Below are positions 1 through 6,269 of a DNA stretch of 12,726 nucleotides, piece after piece. A model generated the notes under the pieces. It was not told the DNA's origin. It did not search any database and saw only the letters and a list, made by a program, of their open reading frames with translations. The DNA comes from Candidatus Eiseniibacteriota bacterium (lineage in GTDB: Bacteria; Joyebacterota; Joyebacteria; Joyebacterales; Joyebacteraceae): assembly GCA_030609605.1 (NCBI GenBank), contig JAUWBY010000043.1, positions 1-12,726 of the forward strand, in the 5' to 3' direction. Positions within the stretch are counted from its first letter, which is position 1; every line of letters starts with the position of its first letter. The position numbers were made by a program, and so were the translations under genes.

Positions 1-24
1 ACTCAAAATGATGTCCCCTCTCAT
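1..24 (-). CDS. Transposase N-terminus (partial, runs off the left edge)
   Basis: Reading leftward from the ATG at 24-22 gives MRGDIILS with no stop before the window edge. An AAGGAGG ribosome site (38-32) sits 7 bases upstream, and a TATAAT box lies just before it. The start signals are strong, but eight residues are too few to name a family. That it is a transposase is inferred from the repeat context. It could instead be an unrelated small gene. Confidence 0.45.
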
Positions 25-45
25 GTGCACCCCTCCTTGGGGCGC

Positions 46-54
46 ATTATACCA
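46..54 (-). promoter_or_regulatory. Extended -10 promoter of the leftward gene
   Basis: The minus strand reads TGG-TATAAT (54-46), a perfect sigma-70 -10 with the TGn extension. No good -35 is visible at 16-18 bases; those positions lie inside the GAGAGGACATTT repeat. Initiation near 39 would leave a leader of about 15 bases, just enough for the ribosome site. Confidence 0.5.
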
Positions 55-63
55 CCGCAGCCG

Positions 64-102
64 GAGAGGACATTTTAGCTTTGCAGTTAGAGAGGACATT
101 TA
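64..102. repeat. Direct repeats GAGAGGACATTT, period 26
   Basis: GAGAGGACATTTTA begins at 64 and GAGAGGACATTTA at 90. A related copy, GAGAGGGGACATCATTTT, lies in the opposite orientation on the minus strand between 23 and 6, covering the gene start. The copies flank and overlap the leftward promoter, as expected for transposase or autoregulator binding sites. Confidence 0.6.
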
Positions 103-134
103 CGCTTAGCTTACACACTATTCCACCTTTTTCC

Positions 135-163
135 TTGCACAATACCTGAGATCTTGGTAGATT
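135..163 (+). promoter_or_regulatory. Possible sigma-70 promoter for the ffh operon
   Basis: TTGCAC (135-140), a 17-base spacer, then TAGATT (158-163). Each box matches the consensus only partly (3/6 and 4/6). Spacing is ideal, and initiation near 170 would put the whole foldable stretch 187-322 in the ffh leader. The insertion element just upstream could also supply transcription. Confidence 0.3.
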
Positions 164-186
164 TTCAAGTCTGTACCACTTGTAGG

Positions 187-322
187 CCCGGCGTTCGAAA
201 GAGCGTAGCCGGGGCGTGTGCTATTGCGTCCGGGTAAGAGGGTTGATGGCATTGCGTGTCCCGTATCTGCGACCCTCTTTTGTGTTGGGTCCAACGGTGT
301 GGAACCCGACATCGCAGACACG
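187..322 (+). promoter_or_regulatory. Structured leader upstream of ffh
   Basis: Four pairings were found by eye. P1: 187-191 with 209-213, enclosing a 5-bp stem (192-196/201-205) capped by a GAAA tetraloop. P2: 236-243 with 272-279, 8 bp, with T at 278-281. P3: 255-259 with 318-322, and 267-272 with 312-317. P4: 287-292 with 301-307, one bulged A. P3 uses bases in the loop and 3' strand of P2, so they either exclude each other or form a pseudoknot. P3 plus P4 make one long hairpin ending 13 bases before the ribosome site. No known riboswitch was recognised. The SRP RNA core (GGAAG...GCAG) is absent. Confidence 0.4.
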
Positions 323-343
323 TGCGGGGGATTCAGGACCAGA

Positions 344-1672
344 ATGTTTGAACAGCTTTCGGATCGACTTCAAGGCGCATTCAGGTCACTGACCGGCCGC
401 GGGAGGCTCAGCGAGGCCAACATAGAGGAAGCGCTGCGTGAAGTGCGGCGCGCCCTCCTCGAGGCCGATGTCAATTTCAAGGTCGCGCGTCGTTTCATCG
501 ACGATGTCAAAGCGCGGGCTGTTGGCGAAGAGGTTCTGAAGAGCCTGACCCCGGGGCAGGTGGTGGTACGGATCGTCCACGAAGAGCTGGTGAAGCTCCT
601 CGGTGGAACCGGTGAGCCCTTCAGGGTGCCGTCGGGAACGCCCGCGGTCATTATGGTCGTGGGACTGCAGGGGTCGGGTAAGACGACCTTCTGCGCGAAA
701 CTGGCTAGGTACCTGGAGAAGCGTGGGAAGCGTCCATTGCTGGCGGCGGCGGACACGTACCGCCCTGCGGCACAGGACCAGCTCGAGACGCTGGGGCGCC
801 AACTCGGCGTACCCGTTCACAGAGGGCGGAAGGGCGCCGATCCTGTTGAGATAGCGACCACGGCTGTCGCCGAGGCTCGGACGGCCGGACGTGACATCGT
901 GATTCTCGATACCGCTGGACGTCTCCATGTGGACGAGGATCTGATGCTCGAGCTTGAGCGGATCATCGGGGTTACAGGCCCCGCGGAGATCCTGCTCGTG
1001 CTCGACAGCATGACCGGCCAGGACGCGGTGAACGTGGCGCAGGCATTTGTGGAGCGTGTTGACTTCACGGGCGCCGTGCTGTCGAAGCTCGACGGTGACA
1101 CCAGGGGGGGTGCAGCAGTTTCCCTCAGAGCCGTTACCGGGAAGCCTATCAAGTTCGCCGGAGTGGGCGAGAAGGTCGATGCGCTGGAGCCTTTCCACCC
1201 GGACCGGATGGCGTCGCGGATCCTTGGGATGGGCGATGTCGTCTCGCTGGTGGAGAAGGTGCAGGACGCGACCGATCTGGAGCAGGCGGCCAGACTTGAG
1301 GAGAAGCTCCGGAAGCAGGCTTTCACGCTTGAGGACTTCCAGGAGCAGCTTCAGGCGCTCAAGAAGATGGGTCCGATGGAGCAACTCCTTGGGATGCTGC
1401 CGGGCGGAAGCAAGCTCGGCGGGGAAGCCGTGGACGAAAAGGCGCTCGTCAGAGTTGAGGCCATCATAAGATCGATGACCCCGGAGGAACGACGACATTC
1501 GGACGTTATTGACGGAAGTAGGAGAAAGCGGATCGCCCGCGGGAGCGGGTCAAGCGTTCAGGATGTGAACCGCCTTCTCAAGCAGTTTCAGATGATGAAG
1601 AAGATGATGAAGCAGTTCGGGAAGAAAGGGAGGAAGGGACAAATCCCCGGCCTCCCGCCCTTCGGGTTCTAG
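344..1672 (+). CDS. ffh: Signal recognition particle GTPase Ffh (SRP54)
   Basis: Cytosolic GTPase that binds 4.5S RNA and signal sequences on nascent chains and delivers ribosomes to the FtsY receptor. Length is 442 residues, normal for bacterial Ffh. Order: N helical bundle (1-90); G domain with P-loop GLQGSGKTT (107-115), DTYRPAA (137-143), DTAGR (189-193), SKLDGDTRGGA (247-257) and GVGEK (273-277); then a methionine-rich M domain (from about 300) with finger loop GPMEQLLGMLPG (343-354) and RNA-binding helices ending QFQMMKKMMKQ. The ATG at 344 was chosen over an in-frame upstream start at 218: MFEQLSDRLQGAF is the family's conserved beginning, and AGGA lies 5 bases before it. It heads the operon, 73 bases before rpsP. 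Confidence 0.97.
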   Translation: MFEQLSDRLQGAFRSLTGRGRLSEANIEEALREVRRALLEADVNFKVARRFIDDVKARAVGEEVLKSLTPGQVVVRIVHEELVKLLGGTGEPFRVPSGTPAVIMVVGLQGSGKTTFCAKLARYLEKRGKRPLLAAADTYRPAAQDQLETLGRQLGVPVHRGRKGADPVEIATTAVAEARTAGRDIVILDTAGRLHVDEDLMLELERIIGVTGPAEILLVLDSMTGQDAVNVAQAFVERVDFTGAVLSKLDGDTRGGAAVSLRAVTGKPIKFAGVGEKVDALEPFHPDRMASRILGMGDVVSLVEKVQDATDLEQAARLEEKLRKQAFTLEDFQEQLQALKKMGPMEQLLGMLPGGSKLGGEAVDEKALVRVEAIIRSMTPEERRHSDVIDGSRRKRIARGSGSSVQDVNRLLKQFQMMKKMMKQFGKKGRKGQIPGLPPFGF

Positions 1673-1679
1673 GTGAAGA

Positions 1680-1712
1680 GGGTCCGGCGAATGTGCCGGT
1701 ACGGAGGGACCC
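1680..1712 (+). promoter_or_regulatory. Hairpin in the ffh-rpsP gap
   Basis: GGGT (1680-1683) pairs with ACCC (1709-1712). CCGGC (1684-1688) pairs with GCCGG (1695-1699) around loop GAATGT. An unpaired 3' stretch (1700-1708) carries a decoy GGAGG. There is no T tract, so it is not an intrinsic terminator. It may be an mRNA processing or stability element, or a leader for S16 translation; the role is a guess. Confidence 0.35.
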
Positions 1713-1745
1713 CAAACGCTGGAGGTCCTTGAGGAGGTTCTGAGA

Positions 1746-2435
1746 GTGGCGGTAAAGATTCGATTGCAGCGCAAGGGAGCGAAGCACAGGGCTTTCTACA
1801 GGGTGGTCGTGGCGGATTCCCGATCACCGCGGGACGGGCGGTTTGTCGAGCAGCTCGGTTACTACGATCCCCTCAAGGATCCGCCTGACATCCAGGTGGA
1901 GACCGACAAGGCGATCGCCTGGCTGGGGAAGGGTGCGCAGCCGACTGATACGGTTCGCTCGCTCTTCTCGAGTGTCGGCATCGTGCAGATGTGGCATGAA
2001 CACAAGAAGGGCAAGTCTCTCGACGAACTCCGTCACATAGAGGATGAAGCCCGGAAGAAGCTTGAAGTCAAGGCAGCCATGGGGAAGAGGAAGAAGGAAG
2101 ATGCCAAGGCGGTCGCGAAGGACGCGGTCACCAAGGAGGCAGAGAAGGAAGCAAAGAAGGAAGCAAAGATGGATGCCGCGGCCGCCGAGTCTGTGGAAGA
2201 AATGACCGGCGAGTCCGACGGCGCGAAGGAGGCGGTGGACGACGTGCAGGAGAAACCTGACGGCGGCGAGGAGACTGCGGAGAAGCCTGAGGCCGGCGAC
2301 GCGCCGGATGAGCCAGAGGGCGACGCTGCAGAAGCTTCCGCTGACAGTCCTCCCGCCGAACCTGAACCCGCCGGCGAAGGGCAGGCGGACGCACAGGGAA
2401 GCGTTGACGGAGACGACACCAAGGCCGAGGGATAG
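1746..2435 (+). CDS. rpsP: Ribosomal protein bS16 with a long charged tail
   Basis: Small-subunit protein needed for 30S assembly. Residues 1-85 are canonical S16: MAVKIRLQRKGAKHRAFYRVVVAD, GRFVEQLGYYDP, then the helix around WLGKGAQPTDTV. The GTG start has AGGAGG (1732-1737) 8 bases upstream, and the family N-terminus begins exactly there. At 229 residues it is more than twice the usual 80-100. The added tail is a Lys/Glu/Ala-rich, probably helical stretch (about 97-145), then a disordered acidic Glu/Asp/Pro/Gly stretch (146-229). Extended S16 proteins are known in some phyla, but this tail is long. It sits between ffh and khpA, as in many bacteria. Confidence 0.96.
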   Translation: MAVKIRLQRKGAKHRAFYRVVVADSRSPRDGRFVEQLGYYDPLKDPPDIQVETDKAIAWLGKGAQPTDTVRSLFSSVGIVQMWHEHKKGKSLDELRHIEDEARKKLEVKAAMGKRKKEDAKAVAKDAVTKEAEKEAKKEAKMDAAAAESVEEMTGESDGAKEAVDDVQEKPDGGEETAEKPEAGDAPDEPEGDAAEASADSPPAEPEPAGEGQADAQGSVDGDDTKAEG

Positions 2436-2495
2436 GGAATAGTCCTTGTGCCGGGGCCACGCGTGACCTCTCAGTCTCCCGGAAAGGCTAGTGCG

Positions 2496-2771
2496 ATGTT
2501 CGAAGAAGAGACCAAGATTGCTGAAGAAACCGATTTCTCGCTTCAGGACCTTGTGGAGTACATGGCTCGTCGCCTCGTTACAAGGCCGGACGAGATCGAG
2601 GTGACCGAGACCATGAAGGGCGACATGATCGTCTACGAGGTCAGAGTTGCCGATGAGGACAAGGGGAGAGTCATCGGCAAGAATGGCCGGACCGCCAAGG
2701 CGATGCGTGCCATCGTGGGGGCGGCAGCAACGAAGGCCGAGCGCAAGGCTACTGTCGAGATCATCGACTGA
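2496..2771 (+). CDS. khpA: KH-domain RNA-binding protein KhpA (YlqC family)
   Basis: Small single-KH RNA chaperone that in other bacteria pairs with KhpB and affects cell division or ribosome assembly. From the chosen ATG it has 91 residues. The family core runs from DLVEYMARRLVTRPDEIEV to the end. The GxxG loop is GKNG within GRVIGKNGRTAKAMR, followed by the closing VEIID typical of the family. GGAAAGG (2481-2487) lies 8 bases before this ATG. In-frame GTG codons at 2448 and 2463 would add a poorly conserved leader and lack a convincing ribosome site. Its place between rpsP and rimM is the standard one. The acidic N-terminal stretch (FEEETKIAEETDF) is longer than in most homologues. Confidence 0.9.
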   Translation: MFEEETKIAEETDFSLQDLVEYMARRLVTRPDEIEVTETMKGDMIVYEVRVADEDKGRVIGKNGRTAKAMRAIVGAAATKAERKATVEIID

Positions 2772-2810
2772 CCAGTTTCTGTGCCGGAACGGTCTGTTTG
2801 GAGAGGGTGG

Positions 2811-3338
2811 ATGAAGCAACTCGACAAGTGGATCGAGGCCGGCATCATTGTGCGCCCGCATGGCCTTGCTGGTGAAGTCATTGTCGATGTCAAGAGCGAT
2901 CTGGCGAACCTGGTCTCAGACACGTCTGTGCTCCGAGCGACACACGGAGAAGGGAACGAGCGGTTTCTCACCGTGGAGAGTATGCGGGGGCACGCAGGGC
3001 GGCGTATCTTCAGGTTTTCAACGTGCGACTCACGTGACCAAGCGGAACTCCTGCGATCGTGGGTACTGTGGCTGAGCAGGGAGCAGGTTGGTGAGCTTGA
3101 GGAAGACCGCTGGCTTGTGCAGGATATCCTCGGACTGGATGTCGTAACGGATGACGGAGAGCATCTGGGCACACTCACCCAGGTGATGCCGCAACCCGCA
3201 AGCGACATCCTTGTGGTGGAAGGCAACGGGGAGGAGATACTCCTTCCTTTCATAAAGGAAGTGGTCCTGGATGTGGATGTGTCGGCCGGTAGAGTGATTG
3301 TGCATCTGATTGAGGGCATGGGGTGGGGGACAAAGTGA
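2811..3338 (+). CDS. rimM: 16S rRNA processing / 30S maturation factor RimM
   Basis: Cytosolic assembly factor that binds S19 and helps 30S head maturation. From ATG 2811 it has 175 residues, the usual size. The N-terminal beta barrel opens with AGIIVRPHGLAGEV (10-23), the RimM signature. The C-terminal PRC-type barrel runs from DILGLDVVTDDGEHLG and includes ILLPFIKEVVLDVDV. GGAG at 2800-2803 supports ATG 2811; an in-frame GTG at 2781 would add ten non-conserved residues. Its stop overlaps the trmD start by four bases, so the two are probably translationally coupled. Confidence 0.95.
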   Translation: MKQLDKWIEAGIIVRPHGLAGEVIVDVKSDLANLVSDTSVLRATHGEGNERFLTVESMRGHAGRRIFRFSTCDSRDQAELLRSWVLWLSREQVGELEEDRWLVQDILGLDVVTDDGEHLGTLTQVMPQPASDILVVEGNGEEILLPFIKEVVLDVDVSAGRVIVHLIEGMGWGTK

Positions 3339-4069
3339 GGATCGACATTCTCACGCTCTTTCCCGAGATGTTCGAGGGGCCGCTGAGCGAGAGCATTCTC
3401 AGACAAGCGCGCGAAAAGGGAATTCTCGATGTCAGGCTTGTGAACATACGGGATTTCGCGCTGGACAAACACAGGACCGCCGACGATTACCAGTACGGCG
3501 GCGGCAGTGGGATGGTGATGAAGCCCGGTCCGGTTCTGGGAGCTCTTGAGAGCGTGATGGCAGACGGCTCGAAGGAGTCCACTGCGATTGTGCTACTGAG
3601 TGCTCGTGGCCGTCGGTTTGACCAGGCGACCGCGCTGGAGTTCTCCCGTCGCAGTCGGATGGTTCTCATCTGCGGTCGGTACAAGGGAGTCGACGAGCGA
3701 GTGCTTGACGCCGTCACGAATGAGATATCGATAGGGGACTACGTTCTTACCGGTGGAGAGCTGGGCGCAATGATCCTGGTAGATGCTGTGACGCGGCTCA
3801 TACCGGGCGTCCTTGGGGATATCGAATCGGCGGAGACTGATTCCTTCTACGAGGGAATCCTGGGACCGCCGGTCTACACGCGGCCTGATGAATTCCGGGG
3901 GGTGCGTGTGCCGGAAGTGCTTCTGTCCGGAGACCACGAGAGGATTCGTCGGTGGCGGAGGGAGCAGGCTCTGAGGGTGACGCTTGAACGGAGACCCGAT
4001 CTGCTGAGGAATGCTGATCTGACCGATGAGGATCGGGAGATGTTGAGAGAGATGGTGACGGAGCAATAG
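3335..4069 (+). CDS. trmD: tRNA (guanine-37-N1) methyltransferase TrmD
   Basis: Methylates G37 of tRNAs reading CNN and UNN codons, using S-adenosylmethionine, which guards against frameshifting. It is a 244-residue SPOUT enzyme with full family length. Knot motifs are LICGRYKGVDERV (111-123) and SIGDYVLTGGE (132-142). Arg154 (in AVTRLIPGVLG) and Asp169 (in AETDSF) fall at the same numbers as the catalytic residues of the E. coli enzyme. The GTG at 3335 gives the family start MRIDILTLFPEMF and overlaps the rimM stop as GTGA. A GTG at 3323 would add only four residues. A G-rich run at 3325-3329 can act as the ribosome site. Confidence 0.97.
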   Translation: MRIDILTLFPEMFEGPLSESILRQAREKGILDVRLVNIRDFALDKHRTADDYQYGGGSGMVMKPGPVLGALESVMADGSKESTAIVLLSARGRRFDQATALEFSRRSRMVLICGRYKGVDERVLDAVTNEISIGDYVLTGGELGAMILVDAVTRLIPGVLGDIESAETDSFYEGILGPPVYTRPDEFRGVRVPEVLLSGDHERIRRWRREQALRVTLERRPDLLRNADLTDEDREMLREMVTEQ

Positions 4070-4072
4070 CAC

Positions 4073-4091
4073 GGGCCTGCCGAAGAGGCCC
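4073..4091 (+). promoter_or_regulatory. Short hairpin in the trmD-rplS gap
   Basis: GGGCCT (4073-4078) pairs with AGGCCC (4086-4091) around a 7-base loop, directly after the trmD stop and 11 bases before the rplS ribosome site (GGGAG, 4102-4106). There is no T tract. L19 leaders are known regulatory RNAs in some phyla; whether this is one cannot be told from one sequence. Confidence 0.3.
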
Positions 4092-4113
4092 CGGTCTACA
4101 TGGGAGTTCAGGA

Positions 4114-4473
4114 ATGAACGATAAGGTGAGAGAAATAGAGCTTCTGAGCGAGCGAACGGACGCTCCTGACTTTGCCGTCGGTGATACCGTTCGCGTGGAC
4201 GTGCGCATCAGAGAAGGCGGCAAGGAGCGGACCCAGGCGTTCGAGGGGACAGTGCTTGCCAGACGCGGGAGCGGCGTGAACGAGACGTTCATCGTGCGGC
4301 GGGTAAGCCAGGGTATCGGTGTTGAGAGGATCTTTCCCCTGAGGTCGCCCAACGTTCAGAAGATCAGGGTTACACGCCACGGCAAGGCCAGAAGAGCGAA
4401 GCTCTTCTACCTGAGGAAGAGGACGGGCAAGTCCGCGAAGACGAAAGCCAGAGGTCTCGCCCAGCGCTCCTGA
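4114..4473 (+). CDS. rplS: Ribosomal protein bL19
   Basis: Large-subunit protein at the 30S-50S interface. At 119 residues it is the normal length. Family features visible are DFAVGDTVRVDVRIREGGKERTQ (19-41), the EGTVLARRGSG turn, ETFIVRRVSQGIGVERIFPL, and the basic end RRAKLFYLRKRTGKSAK. GGGAG is 7 bases before the ATG. It follows trmD by 44 bases and precedes rnhB by 55, the standard bacterial order. Nothing is missing or truncated. Confidence 0.97.
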   Translation: MNDKVREIELLSERTDAPDFAVGDTVRVDVRIREGGKERTQAFEGTVLARRGSGVNETFIVRRVSQGIGVERIFPLRSPNVQKIRVTRHGKARRAKLFYLRKRTGKSAKTKARGLAQRS

Positions 4474-4528
4474 TCTGTGACCCCTCGGGAATCGACATGC
4501 CCCTACTGATGGTTGGGAGATAAGACTG

Positions 4529-5698
4529 ATGTTCGGGCGGGTTGAGGAGCGGGCGAGCGAGGCGATGGAAGTCGACAGGCAGGACGATGTTCCGGCGCGG
4601 GATGATGTGCATCCGGACCGATTGGATTTGGCGGGGTCGCCGTTGGATCTGTCGGGTTCGATCGGGTCGCTGTCGGAACGGCGGGATTCGGCCGGGTCGC
4701 CATCGGATCCATCCGATCTGCTGATGGATCTGTCGAGTATGAGCATTCGCAGAATACGTGAGGCAGTCGCCGGAGCTCGTCCCGAGCCCGGCGATTCTCT
4801 TTGGTACGCGTTGGAGAGTGATCGTCGCAAGGGTGTCCGTGAGATAGTGGAGAGCCTGTCCAGACGCCGCGCCCTCGAGGCGCGGGAGCGAACGCGGATG
4901 CAGGGAATGCGCCGGCACGAGACGAGGCTCTGGGATGAGGGGGTGCTGGTCGTGGCCGGCGTGGATGAGGTCGGGCGCGGTCCTCTCGCCGGCCCGGTTA
5001 TGGCGGCGGCCGTTGTGCTTCCCCGCGAGATAGCGCTCGACGGGCTCAACGACTCGAAGAAAGTGACTCCCAAGCGTCGCGAGGAACTGTACGATGCTAT
5101 CCTGGGTACTGCGCTCGCGGTAGGTATCGGAAGCGCGTCTCGGGAAACGATCGACGAGATCAACATTCTACACGCCGCCCTGCGTGCAATGCGCGACGCC
5201 GTGAGGGCCCTCGGCCTGAGTCCCGACCATGTTCTCGTCGACGGATCCCGTGAGATCTCCGATGTCGAGATTCCGCAGACCAGCATCGAGCGTGGAGACG
5301 AGCTCTCCGCTCCGATTGCGGCTGCTTCCATTGTGGCCAAGGTTACTCGTGACCGGCTGATGGTCGGGATGGCGGAGACGTACCCCGGATACGGGTTCGC
5401 CCGTCACAAGGGCTACGGGACACCGGAACACATTGCGGCGTTGACCAAGCTGGGCCCGTGCGATATCCATCGTCGCTCATTCAGGATTGTGCTCGAGTCG
5501 ACGGGTGGCTTCTCGCTGAAGTACAATCAGTTCCGGCGCGGTCTCAGAGGTTCTCTGACGCAGAGCGACCTCGACGCTGTCGCATCACTCATTGCCGCCG
5601 ACAGGGAGAAACTCGACTCCTACGAGCTCTCGCGTCTCCGGGGCCTGTACAAGCGTTGTGTCGTGCGGCTGCGCACGGACTTGGTCCGGAAGCGGTAA
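4529..5698 (+). CDS. rnhB: Ribonuclease HII with extra N- and C-terminal segments
   Basis: Cleaves the RNA strand of RNA/DNA hybrids and single ribonucleotides in DNA. The core is clear: VAGVDEVGRGPLAGPV (142-157), LNDSKKVT, VLVDGS, SIVAKVTRDR and YPGYGFARHKGYGTPEH. The four metal ligands are present as Asp146, Glu147, Asp238 and Asp275. Residues 71-140 resemble the N-terminal substrate-binding segment of Bacillus-type enzymes (MSIRRIREAV...). Residues 1-70 add a low-complexity part built from a 30-base DNA repeat. About 65 residues follow the usual end (HRRSF, 314-318), with helix-like composition. The ATG at 4529 has GGGAG 9 bases upstream; an internal ATG at 4739 would drop the repeat part but has no ribosome site. 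Total 389 residues against the usual 200-260. Confidence 0.93.
   Translation: MFGRVEERASEAMEVDRQDDVPARDDVHPDRLDLAGSPLDLSGSIGSLSERRDSAGSPSDPSDLLMDLSSMSIRRIREAVAGARPEPGDSLWYALESDRRKGVREIVESLSRRRALEARERTRMQGMRRHETRLWDEGVLVVAGVDEVGRGPLAGPVMAAAVVLPREIALDGLNDSKKVTPKRREELYDAILGTALAVGIGSASRETIDEINILHAALRAMRDAVRALGLSPDHVLVDGSREISDVEIPQTSIERGDELSAPIAAASIVAKVTRDRLMVGMAETYPGYGFARHKGYGTPEHIAALTKLGPCDIHRRSFRIVLESTGGFSLKYNQFRRGLRGSLTQSDLDAVASLIAADREKLDSYELSRLRGLYKRCVVRLRTDLVRKR
4624..4713 (+). repeat. Three imperfect 30-base repeats inside rnhB
   Basis: Units begin at 4624, 4654 and 4684; the first and third match at about 22 of 27 leading bases. Each encodes ten residues of the type DLAGSPLDLS / GSIGSLSERR / DSAGSPSDPS. 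The period is a multiple of three, so copy number can change without breaking the frame. Confidence 0.65.
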
Positions 5699-5758
5699 TC
5701 CCAACATTCCCCGAGATCGCTTTTCTCATGCGCCCACGAGGTGCTGGATTCCACCATG

Positions 5759-5856
5759 CCCCTTGTCTCTACCTGCTGGACGGTCCCCCTTGTCTCTGCC
5801 GCTGGACGGTCCCCCTTGTCTCTGCCGCTGGATGCTCCTGCGTCCCCTTGTTTCTG
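5759..5856. repeat. GC-rich tandem repeat after rnhB, unit about 26 bases
   Basis: Units starting CCCCTTGTCTCT occur at 5759 (27 bases), 5786 (26) and 5812, with a decayed CCCCTTGTTTCT at 5844. Full units continue as GCCGCTGGACGGTC. The array lies between the rnhB stop and the YraN start, in a 179-base gap unusually wide for this operon. The YraN frame happens to stay open through it, but the translation (Cys/Pro/Leu-rich) has no family match. Confidence 0.75.
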
Positions 5857-5877
5857 CACACCCCGGACTGGGTGGTA

Positions 5878-6243
5878 ATGGACAGACGCGCATCAGGCAC
5901 GCTTGCTGAATGGATGGCCGCGGCGTTCCTCCGCCTCAAGGAATACAGGATCCTCGAGCGTGGGTATCGGTATCGCACGAAAGAGATCGACATCATCGCC
6001 TGGGACGGACGTCGGGTGGTTTTCGTCGAAGTGAAGTTCAGGCGGTCCGGACGGTGGGGAACACCGGCTGAAGCTGTAGACATGCGGAAGAGAAGACAGA
6101 TCCTGTTCGCGGCACGCGGCTACCTGCGAGAGCACTCGCTCCACGATGTCGGTTGCCGCTTCGATGTGGTCGAGGTGTTTTTCGAGGACGGGGAGTTCGG
6201 GCTCCGTCTGAACCATATCCCGGGGGCGTTCAGCGAGAGCTGA
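5878..6243 (+). CDS. yraN: YraN / UPF0102 family nuclease-like protein
   Basis: Member of a widespread family with a PD-(D/E)XK endonuclease fold and no settled function; it commonly neighbours rnhB and comM, hinting at a role in DNA processing. From the chosen ATG it has 121 residues, the family norm. Seen: the N-terminal helix (GTLAEWMAAAFL), ILERGYRYRTKEIDIIAWD (25-43) with Glu36 and Asp38, VFVEVKFRR (48-56) with the Glu51-x-Lys53 pair, then AVDMRKRRQ and RFDVVEV. Typical members begin with a GE...A motif; here it is AEWMA. The start is weakly supported: only GGTGG lies upstream, and in-frame codons at 5872 (GTG) and 5728 (ATG, through the tandem repeat) exist. Family length argues for 5878. 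Confidence 0.88.
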   Translation: MDRRASGTLAEWMAAAFLRLKEYRILERGYRYRTKEIDIIAWDGRRVVFVEVKFRRSGRWGTPAEAVDMRKRRQILFAARGYLREHSLHDVGCRFDVVEVFFEDGEFGLRLNHIPGAFSES

Positions 6244-6269
6244 TCACGTGTGGGGAGGAGATTGCGGCT

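Larger units (their letters stand above)
1..117 (-). mobile_element. Edge of an insertion sequence, rest outside the window
   Basis: The minus strand shows a compact gene start at the left edge (extended -10, strong ribosome site, ATG, eight open codons) preceded by two direct repeats of GAGAGGACATTT and a related inverted copy inside the first codons. This is the usual look of the upstream end of a DDE-integrase type insertion sequence with subterminal transposase sites. The element's outer end is uncertain; I place it near 117 because recognisable repeat sequence stops there. The family cannot be fixed from eight codons; an IS1202/ISNCY- or IS481-like integrase is a guess. The transposase points away from ffh. 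Confidence 0.5.

Noticed and set aside
118..343. A gene for the 4.5S/SRP RNA, expected near ffh in some genomes
   Set aside because: The invariant SRP core (GGAAG with the opposing GCAG) is not present on either strand, although the stretch is foldable.
386..1498. Long open frame on the minus strand opposite ffh
   Set aside because: It mirrors a certain gene in GC-rich DNA, has no ribosome site or recognisable motif, and its composition (Arg/His/Leu-rich) is typical of an antisense shadow.
4108..5340. 410-codon open frame on the minus strand opposite rplS and rnhB
   Set aside because: Ser/Arg-rich low-complexity translation spanning two firmly identified genes; a shadow.
5759..5856. CRISPR-like array
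   Set aside because: The repeats are contiguous with no unique spacers and no cas gene is near.
5458..5877. Upstream extension of the YraN reading frame through the tandem repeat
   Set aside because: YraN homologues begin near residue MDRRASG; the extension is repeat-encoded Cys/Pro/Leu sequence and runs back into rnhB.
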